NCBI RefSeq assembly: GCF_018919145.1
Contig: NZ_JAHLQJ010000002.1
Coordinates: 186,001 to 250,000 of the forward strand
Origin: Paenibacillus brevis
GTDB lineage: Bacteria; Bacillota; Bacilli; Paenibacillales; Paenibacillaceae
Direction: 5' to 3'
DNA length: 64,000 nucleotides
The notes under the pieces were generated by a model. That model searched no databases. It saw nothing but the letters and a program-made list of their open reading frames with translations, and had not been told where the DNA came from. Both the position numbers and the translations under genes were made by a program. Position 1 is the stretch's first letter, and each line of letters begins with the position of its first letter. Positions 35,429 through 44,638 of the stretch are shown one piece after another.

Positions 35429-36994
35429 CTATTCCCGGGTCCCATACTGCGGGGTAAGACGGGAAAGGTCTTCGGTTGCAGGGCCTTCCAGAACATGTCC
35501 CCTGTAATCGAAGCGGGAGCCGTGACAAGGGCAGTCCCAGGAGCGCTCGGCCTGATTCCAGGCGCATTCGCAGCCCAAATGGGTGCAGGTGGTGTCAACG
35601 AGGTGGATGACGCCCTCCGGATCACGGTATGCGCCCGCACGTTTGCCTTGATGCTTGACGACCGCGCCCTGATCCGGCATCAGATCCTCCAGCTTGCGGT
35701 GCACCATTTCCACCTTCCCTGAAATAAGCTCCTTGGCGACATCCGCATTCTGCACGACGAGGTTTTTGAGCCCGGGGTTCACCTTGAAGCGGGAAGGGGA
35801 GAATAAATCGGCAAGCTTGTTATCCTTACCCTGAATCAGGTCGGTGATCAGCAGGGCGGCCAGCGTGCCAAAGGTCATTCCCCATTTAGCGTAGCCCGTA
35901 GCGACGAAGATTCGGGGATGCTTGGAGGTGACGGGACCGATATAAGGGACCTGGTCGATCGTGATCAGATCCTGGGCAGACCACCGGTAAGGAATGCTCT
36001 TAGCCCCGAAGGTCGAGCCTCCGAATTGCTCCAGTGTCTCGTAGTGCTTGATTGTACAATCGCTCTCGCCTGTTTTATGATTTTCGCCGCCGACGAGGAT
36101 CAGTTCCTTGCCGTCCCACTCTGCCGCGCGAAGCGACCGTTTAGGATCGCCGCAGTTGATATACATTCCCCCCGGGAAACTTGTCTCGGGCTCCAGAGCT
36201 ACCACATAGGAACGCTCGGCGTGAAGTCTGGTGAAATACAGCCCTCCGCCGTCATAGAACGGGAAGTGAGAGGCGGACACCGCATAGCGGCAGGTTATCT
36301 TGAAGCCGTTCTCGGTATGCAGCAGCAGGCTGCCGTCCTCCAGCTCCTTGGCCTTATCCGCCATTGTAGTCTGCTCGTAGAAAGCCCCTCCATGCGAAGA
36401 AATGTATTCCACCATATGCTTTAAATAGAGCAAGGGATGAAAACGGGCTTGGTTCGGCATTTTTATGGCGCCCAGCACGTTGATCGGAAGCGGGAGGGTA
36501 TCGGTCCACTCTGCCGGAATTCCAAGCTGCTCATAGGCCTCCCACTCCTTCTTCAGATCAGCGAGCTGTTGCTCCGAGTCCGCGTACAAGTAGGCATCTT
36601 CCATGTGAAGATGGCAGTCGATCTGGTGCTCCTGTGCGATATCGATGATATAATGCTTCGCTTCTTCATTGGCATCATAGTACAGCCGCGCTGCTTCTTT
36701 CCCGAAATGATCGGTCAAGTGGCGGTAAATCAAGCCGTGCTGGGAAGTGACTTTAGCGGTAGTAAAGCCCGTCGTTCCGTCCAGGATCCTTCCGGCATCA
36801 ATGACGGCGACTTTGTAGCCTGCCCGGGTCAGGGCATAAGCGGAAGTGATCCCGGTGATTCCCGCTCCTGCAATCAAAACATCGGCGGTCAAGTCGTCTT
36901 TCAGAACGGGAAAGTCAGGGAGTGAAGCGGTTTTTCTCCATAGGGATTCAGGATACTGGGGCAGACCAGTAGAAGTGGACGAGCTGCTGTTCAT
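35429..36994 (-). CDS. FAD-dependent oxidoreductase with C-terminal Rieske domain (YhfW-like)
   Basis: 521 residues. A DAO-type FAD domain (LIAGAGITGITSAYAL near 40, then DAGRI) fills residues 30-410. The last 90 residues are a Rieske 2Fe-2S domain: CTHLGCECAW and CPCHGSRFD give the Cys-x-His and Cys-x2-His ligand pairs. The fusion matches B. subtilis YhfW, whose substrate is not known. AAAAGGAGGA precedes the ATG at 36994; the frame from 37036 would include that site. Single gene. Confidence 0.88.
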   Translation of the reverse strand: MNSSSSTSTGLPQYPESLWRKTASLPDFPVLKDDLTADVLIAGAGITGITSAYALTRAGYKVAVIDAGRILDGTTGFTTAKVTSQHGLIYRHLTDHFGKEAARLYYDANEEAKHYIIDIAQEHQIDCHLHMEDAYLYADSEQQLADLKKEWEAYEQLGIPAEWTDTLPLPINVLGAIKMPNQARFHPLLYLKHMVEYISSHGGAFYEQTTMADKAKELEDGSLLLHTENGFKITCRYAVSASHFPFYDGGGLYFTRLHAERSYVVALEPETSFPGGMYINCGDPKRSLRAAEWDGKELILVGGENHKTGESDCTIKHYETLEQFGGSTFGAKSIPYRWSAQDLITIDQVPYIGPVTSKHPRIFVATGYAKWGMTFGTLAALLITDLIQGKDNKLADLFSPSRFKVNPGLKNLVVQNADVAKELISGKVEMVHRKLEDLMPDQGAVVKHQGKRAGAYRDPEGVIHLVDTTCTHLGCECAWNQAERSWDCPCHGSRFDYRGHVLEGPATEDLSRLTPQYGTRE

Positions 36995-37078
36995 GAGAGT
37001 TCCTCCTTTTTGGATTCTGCTGTACATTATTACCACCGATGGAGGTTCAGAAACGAAGCGGGAATGGAATCCAATAAA

Positions 37079-37115
37079 TTGACGAACAATGAATTAAGAC
37101 TTATACTAATTCTAA
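37079..37115 (+). promoter_or_regulatory. Promoter of the Fur-family gene with PerR-type box
   Basis: TTGACG (37079-37084), 17-base spacer, TATACT (37102-37107). TTATACTAATTCTAA (37101-37115) overlies the -10 and matches the PerR box TTATAATNATTATAA at 12 of 14 fixed bases. Confidence 0.7.
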
Positions 37116-37149
37116 ATAGTTTAAACTACAAAAAGGACTGATTGCATAG

Positions 37150-37542
37150 ATGAAAGCCTTGAATCTTACAACCCAGCGTCAAGCAGTATATGATGTCGTA
37201 CGTCAGGCTCATGATCATCCTACAGCTGCGGAGGTCATGAACCGGCTGGTGGAAAAGGGATATAACTTTGCATACGGAACGGTGTACAATTCTTTGCGCT
37301 ACCTTGTGGATAAAGAAATGATCCGCGAGCTCAAGCTGGGTGAAGCGGCAAGCCGCTACGATGCCAAGCTGGATGAGCATCAGCATATTTTGTGCGAAGT
37401 GTGTGGACGAGTGGACGAGGTCATGACCCAGGTTCCTGCAGACTGGAGCTTGGCGGTTGCCGGCGAGACCGGCTATGAAGTTCACCATGCGCATGTCGTA
37501 TTCGGGGGGGTATGTGGGGCATGCCAGCGGAAAAGATCATGA
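37150..37542 (+). CDS. Fur family regulator (Fur/PerR type)
   Basis: 130-residue metal-dependent repressor. Winged helix: TTQRQAVYDVV, HPTAAEVMNRL, AYGTVYNSLRYLVD. Metal site: DEHQHILCEVCGRVDEV and the second pair GVCGACQ, giving two CxxC zinc sites. At the position where PerR has Asp104 this protein reads D-E (residues 88-89 region), so sensing of peroxide as against iron cannot be decided. A PerR-like box over its own promoter suggests autoregulation and the PerR side. It is followed by ATGA-coupled winged-helix gene. Confidence 0.82.
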   Translation: MKALNLTTQRQAVYDVVRQAHDHPTAAEVMNRLVEKGYNFAYGTVYNSLRYLVDKEMIRELKLGEAASRYDAKLDEHQHILCEVCGRVDEVMTQVPADWSLAVAGETGYEVHHAHVVFGGVCGACQRKRS

Positions 37543-38333
37543 AGCGAGCCGTCCTGCAGAACGGTAATATAACGCCGATTCGCCGTCCGCAGGAGCCTGC
37601 ATTTGAGGCACCGGCAGACGGAGAGCTTATGATGTGCCCGGTGACCCAACGGGTCATTCTTGTCAGTCCATATCCAAGCGGGATTCACGAGCTGGTTCGG
37701 GATCTTTCCGAGGACTGCTTCGATGTACTGGTGTTCCACCATTGGGATCAAGGGATTCGCAATGCCCAATCCGCCGACCTGCTTATCTTCGACTTGACTC
37801 CGGTTCGGAGCCGGGAAGAGATCTCCAAGGTACAGGCGCTGCTTCATGAAGCGGGAGAGGTGCCTTCAATGCTGCTTGTGAATGAGGCCCTACTGCTTCA
37901 ATTCAGCAAGGAGATGCCGAATCAGGAGCTGCTGGTATGGCCGTCACGCTCCGGAGAGGTAACTTACCGGGCGCGCCGGCTTATGCGTACAACGAATCAG
38001 CGGAGTAATTCCTCCCGTCTGCTTAGCGGTTCAGCCACGGCGATTTTCAAGGATCTGTGGATTGACCGCAAGAAGATGAGCGTCTATAAGGACGGCAAGA
38101 TCCTCGAGCTGACGAAGACTGAATATGAATTGCTTACCAAGCTGATTGAGCGGGAGGGAGCTGTGCTGTCTCGGGAAGATTTACTGACGGAAGTTTGGGG
38201 GACGACCTTTATGGGCGGCAGCAATATTGTAGATGTCCACATCAAGAGCTTGCGCAAGAAGCTGGGAGATCGTGCCGTAAATTCACTATATATCGTGACC
38301 GTTCGCGGCGTAGGCTATCGTCTCGCGGACTAA
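37539..38333 (+). CDS. OmpR/PhoB-type winged-helix protein with degenerate N-terminal domain
   Basis: 264 residues. The C-terminal 100 residues are a full Trans_reg_C domain (LELTKTEYELLTKLIEREGAVLSRE, NIVDVHIKSLRKKLG, VRGVGYRL). The N-terminal part (VTQRVILVSPYP ... DLLIFDLTPV) is like a receiver fold but lacks the acidic pocket and a clear phospho-acceptor context. No kinase is nearby. The ATG at 37539 overlaps the fur stop as ATGA; ATGs at 37512 and 37521 are alternatives. It is followed 71 bases later by a HemD-family gene; in actinobacteria these two modules occur fused in one regulator. Confidence 0.78.
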   Translation: MKRAVLQNGNITPIRRPQEPAFEAPADGELMMCPVTQRVILVSPYPSGIHELVRDLSEDCFDVLVFHHWDQGIRNAQSADLLIFDLTPVRSREEISKVQALLHEAGEVPSMLLVNEALLLQFSKEMPNQELLVWPSRSGEVTYRARRLMRTTNQRSNSSRLLSGSATAIFKDLWIDRKKMSVYKDGKILELTKTEYELLTKLIEREGAVLSREDLLTEVWGTTFMGGSNIVDVHIKSLRKKLGDRAVNSLYIVTVRGVGYRLAD

Positions 38334-38404
38334 CATTCCAATAATGAAGTCATGAGGGTGGAGGGGAAGCCTCCGTACCGTATTCAGACCGGGAGGAGAA
38401 CAGC

Positions 38405-39241
38405 ATGGCACGTAGATTAGAGGGGAAAAGAATTGCAATCACCGGACCGCGTCGGGCGGAGGAATTGAGTAAGCTCGTCGAGAATATGGGCGGTGTTCCG
38501 CTGCTGAGACCAGCCCAGGGAACCGTGCTGCTCGATGATCAGGAGCTGCGGCAGGGGCTGGCGGACTGGATGGAGCATCCGCCCGACTGGGCGGTCTTCA
38601 CAACGGGAGTCGGCCTGAATGCGCTGCTTGATCTGGCGGAGCAATCGGGACAAGCGGCAGCCTGGCTCAAGGTGTTGGAGAATAGCCATATTGCAGCCCG
38701 GGGCTATAAGACGGTTAACGTTCTGAAGAAGAACGGTCTGTCCGCCAAGGTGCGGGATGATGACGGCAGCTCTGAGGGACTGATCCGCAGCTTTCAGGCG
38801 GGGGGCTGCGTGCTGGAGGGCAAGGAGGTTATTCTCCAATTGTATGGAGATACGGCCCCGAGGCTGTCCTCCTGGCTTGAGGAGCAGGGCGCTCATTTGA
38901 GACAGCTGCTGCCGTATCGGCATATTGCTCCTCCAGAGGAGCAATTGGAGCTGCTGCTCTCCGATCTGCTTGACGGACGAGCCGATGCGGTGACATTTAC
39001 GAGTGCCCCGCAGGTCCGCTTCCTGCTGGAGCATGCTGCGTCGCAAGGGAAGCGCGAGGCATTGCTTGAGGCGTTCTGCGGCCCTGTCGTAGCTGTAGCG
39101 GTGGGCAAGGTTACAGCCCACGGGCTGTATGAAGCGGGCATTCCCCGCGTCGTAGCTCCGCGGGAAGAACGTATGGGCAGCATGATGGTAGAGCTTGCGC
39201 GTTACTATGCGGGCGAGGCGCAAGCGTTAGTTGAATCCTGA
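38405..39241 (+). CDS. HemD-family (uroporphyrinogen-III synthase-like) protein
   Basis: 278 residues with the two-lobed HemD fold: KRIAITGPRRAEELSKLV at the N-terminus, DWAVFTTGVGLNALLD, a hinge, and DAVTFTSAPQVRFLLEH with VVAVAVGKVTAHGLYEAG in the second lobe. It stands apart from any hem genes and directly after a winged-helix regulator, so a regulatory or sirohaem-linked role is more likely than housekeeping tetrapyrrole synthesis. GGGAGGAG precedes the ATG. The actinobacterial fusion of HemD with an OmpR-type DNA-binding domain (NnaR type) controls nitrate/nitrite assimilation. Confidence 0.82.
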   Translation: MARRLEGKRIAITGPRRAEELSKLVENMGGVPLLRPAQGTVLLDDQELRQGLADWMEHPPDWAVFTTGVGLNALLDLAEQSGQAAAWLKVLENSHIAARGYKTVNVLKKNGLSAKVRDDDGSSEGLIRSFQAGGCVLEGKEVILQLYGDTAPRLSSWLEEQGAHLRQLLPYRHIAPPEEQLELLLSDLLDGRADAVTFTSAPQVRFLLEHAASQGKREALLEAFCGPVVAVAVGKVTAHGLYEAGIPRVVAPREERMGSMMVELARYYAGEAQALVES

Positions 39242-39259
39242 TAAATACAGGCCATTTCT

Positions 39260-39296
39260 GGGCCGGTGTGCCGGGGTTACCGGAGTACACCGGCCC
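39260..39296 (+). terminator. Hairpin after the HemD gene
   Basis: GGGCCGGTGT (39260-39269) pairs with ACACCGGCCC (39287-39296), inner CCGG/CCGG. No T-run, so a weak terminator at best. Confidence 0.45.
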
Positions 39297-39398
39297 TTGG
39301 TGTGAGAATAGGAATTGTACTGCCGACTCTGTTACAATAGTGCATGAGAAGTCGCGGGAAGAGAAGAGCGGCTTAATAACTAATGAGGTGAATGTATT

Positions 39399-40772
39399 TT
39401 GACGATAACGTTTAAGAGCATGGGCATGTCCCAGGCCGTGGTTAACATATTACAGGGGCAAGGAATCGTGAGTCCAACCCCGGTACAGGAGCAGGCCATT
39501 CCGGTAGCTGTCGCAGGCGAGGACGTCATCGTCCAGGCCCAGACCGGAACCGGGAAGACGCTGGCTTTTCTGCTGCCGATTCTGGAGAAGATTTCGCCGG
39601 CCAAGCCGGATGCCCAGGCATTGATTATTACTCCTACCCGCGAGTTGGCGATTCAGATTACAGCGGAAGCGCGTAAGCTGGGTGCGGCGCGGGAAGGGTT
39701 GTCTGTGCTTGCGGCATATGGGGGACAGGATGTGGAGCGTCAGCTTCGCAAGCTGCATAACGGCACACAGATCGTCATCGGTACGCCGGGCCGGCTGCTG
39801 GACCATCTGCGGCGCGGTTCGCTGAAGCTGGGTGCGGTGCGGTTCCTGGTGCTGGACGAGGCGGATCAGATGCTTCATATGGGCTTTCTGGCCGAGGTGC
39901 AGGATATTCTTGCCCAGGTTCCGCGGAGCCGGCAGACGATGCTGTTCTCAGCGACGATGCCGGATAATGTGAAGCGGTTGGCGAAGAACTACATGTCTCA
40001 GCCGCGCGATATTAAAATTGCTGAAAACTCACGGGTTACCCTGGATAGCATTAAGCAAATTGTCGTGGATTGCACAGACCGCTCTAAGCAGGATGCGCTC
40101 AAGGCAATGATCCGCGAGCATCGTCCTTATCTGGCAGTCATCTTCTGCCGGACGAAGCGTCGGGCCAGCACCTTAAATGAGGCGCTGCAGGCTGCAGGCT
40201 TCGCTTCGGACGAACTGCATGGCGACCTGTCGCAGTCGAAGCGCGAGCAGGTCATGCGCGCATTCCGCGACGCCAAGCTTGAGCTGCTGGTGGCTACGGA
40301 TGTAGCCGCCCGCGGCATTGATGTGGAAGGCGTCACGCATGTATTCAACTACGACATTCCGCAGGATGTCGATAGCTACATTCACCGCATCGGCCGGACT
40401 GGCCGTGCAGGGGAGAAGGGGATCGCTATTACCTTTGCGGCCCCTAAGGATGTGGAGGCGCTGCGCAGTATTGAGCGCGGCATCGGGATTCGCCTGGAGC
40501 GCCGGCGCTTCGAGAACGGCGCGGTGAGTGTGCCGGGCCAAGGCGGAGGCCGCCCTGCGGCAACCGGGCCCAAGGCCGGCGGTGAATCGGCCCGGCGCGG
40601 CCGGGGCAATGCCAAGGGCACGGGCAGCGGCCAAGAGCGGGGCCGGAATGAGCGCGGTCAGCGCAAGAGCGGCGGCGCGGCTGGAGGCCGAAGCGCCGAC
40701 GCCGGCCGGGAACGGCGCGGACAAGGACGCAATCAGCAACAGGGCGGCAAAGGCCGCCGCGGCGGGCGTTGA
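39399..40772 (+). CDS. DEAD-box RNA helicase with basic Gly-rich tail
   Basis: 457 residues. All motifs are present: Q motif (SPTPVQEQAIP), AQTGTGKT, PTRELA, VLDEADQMLHMGF, SAT, VATDVAARGID and HRIGRTGRAG. Residues 375-457 are low-complexity Gly/Arg/Gln, the type of tail that binds RNA non-specifically. Likely a cold-shock or ribosome-assembly helicase of the CshA/RhlE group. The TTG start at 39399 follows GAGGTG; MTITF matches relatives. Codon use in the tail is strongly GC-rich. Confidence 0.9.
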   Translation: MTITFKSMGMSQAVVNILQGQGIVSPTPVQEQAIPVAVAGEDVIVQAQTGTGKTLAFLLPILEKISPAKPDAQALIITPTRELAIQITAEARKLGAAREGLSVLAAYGGQDVERQLRKLHNGTQIVIGTPGRLLDHLRRGSLKLGAVRFLVLDEADQMLHMGFLAEVQDILAQVPRSRQTMLFSATMPDNVKRLAKNYMSQPRDIKIAENSRVTLDSIKQIVVDCTDRSKQDALKAMIREHRPYLAVIFCRTKRRASTLNEALQAAGFASDELHGDLSQSKREQVMRAFRDAKLELLVATDVAARGIDVEGVTHVFNYDIPQDVDSYIHRIGRTGRAGEKGIAITFAAPKDVEALRSIERGIGIRLERRRFENGAVSVPGQGGGRPAATGPKAGGESARRGRGNAKGTGSGQERGRNERGQRKSGGAAGGRSADAGRERRGQGRNQQQGGKGRRGGR

Positions 40773-40911
40773 GCTGCTTGGAGCAGAGAGGCGCAGTTTT
40801 TTTCCAGAAGTTTATAACTTATCAAGGGGATCATGCGTCTAGTAGGATAGACAGAGTAATCAGGTTGAGTCAGTGACCTGAATACCTAACAGCATGGGAG
40901 GATAATGAGAA

Positions 40912-41802
40912 ATGAATGCAATGCGGAGAAGATACGGCAGGGGACTAGTGCTTGGGGTGTTAATGCTGGTGCTGGTGATGGTTACAGCTTGTGCGAAGGA
41001 TACGCAGGGCGTGCTGCCTTCGCCGTCAGCTCAAGAGGAGCCCGGAGACCAGAATACGGCCACAACGGATAATACGGGAGAGAATGCGGATGGATCCTCC
41101 GACGAGCCTGTAACTCCTGTTGAGGATGATTCGACCGGCGGAGAGAACGGCACGGGGCAAGAACCTGCTAATGAAGAGAAGCAGCCGGACCCCGCCGACC
41201 AGGTGGATTTCTCCGATGCGCAAAGTGTTACGGTACTAGTCAACAAGGAGTATGCTTTGCCGGAAGACTATGAACCGTCCGATCTGGTCTATCCGGATGT
41301 ACGGTTTACGTTCTCCGAGAAGATCGAGAAGCGCATGATGCGGAGTGAAGCCGCGGCGGCGCTGGAGAAGCTGTTTGACGGAGCCGAAGAAGACGGTATT
41401 TATCTGGCAGGTGTGTCTGCTTATCGCTCACACAGCACGCAGACCTCGCTTTTTAACCGGTATGTGAAGAAGGATGGCCTGGAGAAGGCTAAGACTTATA
41501 GCGCGGTGCCGGGACACAGCGAGCATGAGACCGGATTGGCGATCGATGTATCCGGCAGTGACGGAAAATGCGCGGCCGAAGACTGCTTCGGGGACACAAA
41601 GGAAGCGGAGTGGCTGGCGAAGCATGCCACGGAGTACGGATTCATTATCCGTTACCCGGAGGGCAAGGAGGGTATTACCGGATATAAATACGAGCCTTGG
41701 CATCTGCGTTATGTCGGAACGGAGATTTCCTCCGATATTGCGGAGCGCGGAATTACATTGGAGGAGTATTATAATGCGGTGCCGGTGACAGCCAATCCGT
41801 AA
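40912..41802 (+). CDS. D-Ala-D-Ala carboxypeptidase-like lipoprotein (M15, VanY-type)
   Basis: 296 residues. Lipoprotein signal with lipobox VTAC (Cys near 27), an acidic Ser/Thr/Glu-rich tether (30-100), then an M15B domain: SAYRSHSTQ, the zinc ligands in SEHETGLAIDVSG and EPWHLRYVG. It trims the terminal D-Ala of peptidoglycan stem peptides at the outer membrane face. GGGAGGA lies about 11 bases before the ATG. Single gene. No van ligase genes are nearby, so this does not indicate vancomycin resistance. Confidence 0.88.
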   Translation: MNAMRRRYGRGLVLGVLMLVLVMVTACAKDTQGVLPSPSAQEEPGDQNTATTDNTGENADGSSDEPVTPVEDDSTGGENGTGQEPANEEKQPDPADQVDFSDAQSVTVLVNKEYALPEDYEPSDLVYPDVRFTFSEKIEKRMMRSEAAAALEKLFDGAEEDGIYLAGVSAYRSHSTQTSLFNRYVKKDGLEKAKTYSAVPGHSEHETGLAIDVSGSDGKCAAEDCFGDTKEAEWLAKHATEYGFIIRYPEGKEGITGYKYEPWHLRYVGTEISSDIAERGITLEEYYNAVPVTANP

Positions 41803-41884
41803 AAAGGATGGTCCGGTCCGGAGCTTTTTACAAAAAGGTATGCGGGACTCGAGGTCGAAACAACAGGTACCATGGATAGAGCAG

Positions 41885-41924
41885 AAAGCAGTCCATCCTT
41901 CATCGAGGGGGGCTGCTTTTGTTT
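41885..41924 (+). terminator. Terminator after the VanY-like gene
   Basis: AAAGCAGTCC (41885-41894) pairs with GGGGCTGCTTT (from 41909), followed by TTTGTTTG. A second possible hairpin, GTAAAAAG/CTTTTTAC, lies at 41799-41831. Confidence 0.6.
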
Positions 41925-42047
41925 GCCTTTGGCGCCGCGCAGACTTGTGGCCCGGTCTTCCGGGCTGTTATGATGAAGAAGGCAAGCGAAGCAACCATCG
42001 CATCGTTGTTGCACCCATCCGTAACCCTAGGGCAGGAGGTGGTTCCC

Positions 42048-42647
42048 ATGGCTCAGATAACCAAGAAGGCGCTGGCAGCGTCCTTGAAGAAGCTCCTCAG
42101 GGAGAAGCCGCTGGATAAGGTGACGATCATAGACATCGTTGAGGACTGCGAAGTGAACCGTCAGACATTCTATTATCATTTTCAGGACATTTACGATTTG
42201 ATCGACTGGATTTTCCTTACGGAAGCATTGGTCACCATCGATGACAAAAAAACATATGCGACCTGGCAGCAGGGCTTCCTGGAAATATTTCAATACGTCC
42301 TTGCTAACCATGCCTTCGTATCGAACATGTACCATTCGGTGAGCCGTGACCAGTTGGAGCGCTATTTATACAGTGTCACTTACGAACTCTTGATCGGCGT
42401 GGTGGAGGAACAAGCAGCCGGGATGGGTGTTCGCGACGAGGATAAAAAGTTCATCGCTGATTTTTATAAGTTTGCGTTCGTCGGATTGATGCTGGATTGG
42501 ATTCGTCAAGGCATGAAGGAGGATCCCGTCAAAATCATCAACCGGTTAGGGGTGTTGGTTCAGGGAGACATTGCCCGGGCGCTGGAGAAGTACAGTATGG
42601 ATTATAAAAGTGCGTGTTCAAAAGATGACTTTTTGAACAACCTCTAG
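42048..42647 (+). CDS. TetR family regulator, DhaS-like, with repeat-derived C-terminus
   Basis: 199 residues: N-terminal HTH (AQITKKALAASLKKLL, VTIIDIVEDCEVNRQTFYYHF) and the TetR C-terminal domain found in DhaS-type regulators (YATWQQGFLEIFQYVLANH, FVGLMLDWIRQGM). GGCAGGAGGTGG precedes the ATG at 42048; the frame from 41919 crosses the preceding terminator. The last 12 codons (ACSKDDFLNNL and stop) come from a copy of an intergenic palindromic repeat. It lies 143 bases before the oleate hydratase gene on the same strand and may regulate it. Confidence 0.85.
   Translation: MAQITKKALAASLKKLLREKPLDKVTIIDIVEDCEVNRQTFYYHFQDIYDLIDWIFLTEALVTIDDKKTYATWQQGFLEIFQYVLANHAFVSNMYHSVSRDQLERYLYSVTYELLIGVVEEQAAGMGVRDEDKKFIADFYKFAFVGLMLDWIRQGMKEDPVKIINRLGVLVQGDIARALEKYSMDYKSACSKDDFLNNL
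42608..42645. repeat. Short copy of the AGAGGTTGTT repeat family
   Basis: On the minus strand it begins AGAGGTTGTTCAAAAAGTC and continues CTTTTGAACACGCACTT, a near palindrome. The same ends bound the 255-bp element at 51388-51642. It forms the 3' end of the tetR coding region. Confidence 0.7.
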
Positions 42648-42678
42648 AAAGATAAAGATATCAGGCCTGTCCAAAATT

Positions 42679-42731
42679 TAGACAATACAGCCGTTGTGTC
42701 GAAGCTTTCGGCATGAGGGCTATATTGTCTA
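42679..42731. promoter_or_regulatory. Inverted repeat between tetR and the oleate hydratase gene
   Basis: TAGACAATACAGCC (42679-42692) and GGCTATATTGTCTA (42718-42731) pair at 13 of 14 bases, with an inner CGAA/TTCG hairpin. It could be a structured terminator of tetR or an operator. Confidence 0.5.
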
Positions 42732-42790
42732 TTAAGTGTGCCTCCCAAAAGGATTATGCTGGGGTTATCCAAAATGAGGAGGTATCCGAA

Positions 42791-44566
42791 ATGTACTATT
42801 CGAATGGAAATTACGAAGCCTTTGCACGCCCGGAAAAGCCAAAAAATGTGGAGAGAAAATCCGCTTATCTGGTAGGCAGCGGCTTGGCTTCGCTGGCAGC
42901 GGCCTGTTTTCTGGTTCGGGATGGACAGATGAAGGGGGAGCATATCCATATCCTCGAAGAAATGAGTCTGCCGGGAGGCGCCTGCGACGGGATCAAGGAT
43001 GCGCAAAAGGGCTTTATTATCCGGGGCGGCCGCGAGATGGAGAACCACTTCGAATGTCTGTGGGACCTGTTCCGCTCCATTCCGTCGATCGAGACGAAGG
43101 ACTTGTCGGTCCTGGATGAGTTCTATCGGCTCAACAAGCACGATCCGAACTATTCGCTCATGCGCGCTTCCGTCAACCGGGGGGAGGATGCGCATACGGA
43201 CGGCAAATTCACGCTCTCTGAAAAAGCATCCATGCAAATCGTGAAATTATTCATGACCCGGGATGAGGACCTCTACGACGTAACAATCGACGATGTGTTC
43301 GACGAGGAATTTTACGCCTCGAATTTCTGGCTCTACTGGCAAACCATGTTTGCATTCGAGAAATGGCACAGCGCGCTGGAAATGAAGCTGTATCTGCAGC
43401 GCTTCATTCATCATATCGGAGGGCTGCCGGACTTCTCGGCGCTGAAATTCACGAAATATAACCAGTACGAATCGCTCATTCTGCCGATGGTGAAGTTTCT
43501 GGAGGATCACGGCGTTCACTTCCAGTACGATACCCGGGTCACAAATGTTATTTTCGATATTCGGGACGGCAAAAAAACAGCCAAACAGCTAATCTGCATC
43601 CATAACGGCAAGGAAGAGACGATCGATCTGATCGAGGATGATCTGGTGTTCGTCACCAACGGAAGCTGTACCGAAAATTCTACGCTCGGCGACGACGATC
43701 ATGCGCCTGTCATGAACACTCAACCCGGCGAGGGCGGCTGCTGGCAATTGTGGAAGAACATCGCCGCACAGGACCCTTCGTTCGGCCGTCCGGACAAATT
43801 CTGTACAAACATTCCCGCCACGAATTGGGAATCGGCCACAGTAACTACCCTGGATCACCGGATTCCCCGCTATATCGAAAAGATGAGCAAGCGTGATCCG
43901 TTTTCCGGCAAGGTTGTTACCGGTGGCATTATTACAGTTAAAGATTCCAGCTGGCTCATGAGCTATACGATCAACCGGCAGCCTCATTTCAAGGAGCAGC
44001 CGAAGGACCAGGTGGTTGTCTGGGTTTACGGCTTGTATACGGACGTTCCGGGCGACTTCGTCAAGAAGCCGATGAAGGAATGCACCGGGAGGGAGATCGT
44101 CGAGGAATGGCTCTACCATATGGGGGTTCCGGAGGCGGAGATTCGTGAATTGGCCGCCACCGGCGCACATTGCATTCCTTGCATGATGCCTTACATTACC
44201 GCTTTCTTCATGCCGAGAACAGAAGGAGACCGTCCAAAGGTCGTACCGGAGGGCAGCGTTAACTTTGCCTTTATCGGCCAGTTTGCCGACACTGTCCGCG
44301 ACACCGTGTTTACGACCGAATATTCGGTGAGAACGGCAATGGAAGCCGTCTATACGCTGCTGGACGTGGACCGCGGCGTACCGGAAGTATTCGCTTCCTG
44401 CTACGATGTCCGGGTGCTGCTCGATTCGACGGCCAAAATGCTGGACGGGAAGAAGCTGACCGATCTCAAATTGCCGTTCATTGCGAAGCTGGTTGAGAAG
44501 CAATTGCTCAAAAAAGCATCCGGTACGATCATCGGCGAGCTGCTGGAACGATATAAACTGATCTAA
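42791..44566 (+). CDS. ohyA: Oleate hydratase (myosin-cross-reactive antigen family)
   Basis: 591-residue FAD-containing enzyme that adds water to the cis-9 double bond of oleic acid to give 10-hydroxystearate, commonly a defence against host or plant unsaturated fatty acids. Family marks: [23 protein letters not shown] fold near 30, the loop [14 protein letters not shown], then [29 protein letters not shown] and the C-terminal [21 protein letters not shown]. Length is normal. GAGGAGG precedes the ATG at 42791; the frame from 42713 overlaps the inverted repeat. A DhaS-like TetR gene lies upstream. Confidence 0.94.
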   Translation: MYYSNGNYEAFARPEKPKNVERKSAYLVGSGLASLAAACFLVRDGQMKGEHIHILEEMSLPGGACDGIKDAQKGFIIRGGREMENHFECLWDLFRSIPSIETKDLSVLDEFYRLNKHDPNYSLMRASVNRGEDAHTDGKFTLSEKASMQIVKLFMTRDEDLYDVTIDDVFDEEFYASNFWLYWQTMFAFEKWHSALEMKLYLQRFIHHIGGLPDFSALKFTKYNQYESLILPMVKFLEDHGVHFQYDTRVTNVIFDIRDGKKTAKQLICIHNGKEETIDLIEDDLVFVTNGSCTENSTLGDDDHAPVMNTQPGEGGCWQLWKNIAAQDPSFGRPDKFCTNIPATNWESATVTTLDHRIPRYIEKMSKRDPFSGKVVTGGIITVKDSSWLMSYTINRQPHFKEQPKDQVVVWVYGLYTDVPGDFVKKPMKECTGREIVEEWLYHMGVPEAEIRELAATGAHCIPCMMPYITAFFMPRTEGDRPKVVPEGSVNFAFIGQFADTVRDTVFTTEYSVRTAMEAVYTLLDVDRGVPEVFASCYDVRVLLDSTAKMLDGKKLTDLKLPFIAKLVEKQLLKKASGTIIGELLERYKLI

Positions 44567-44638
44567 TAATCTGAACTGAAGCCAAATTAGCTGCGTGTTT
44601 TGAGAAGTCAAAAAAATACACGTCAGCGGGTTGTGAAA

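Noticed and set aside
40912-41802. VanY-like protein as a vancomycin resistance marker
   Set aside because: No vanHAX or vanRS-type genes around it; stand-alone M15 lipoproteins are common housekeeping carboxypeptidases.
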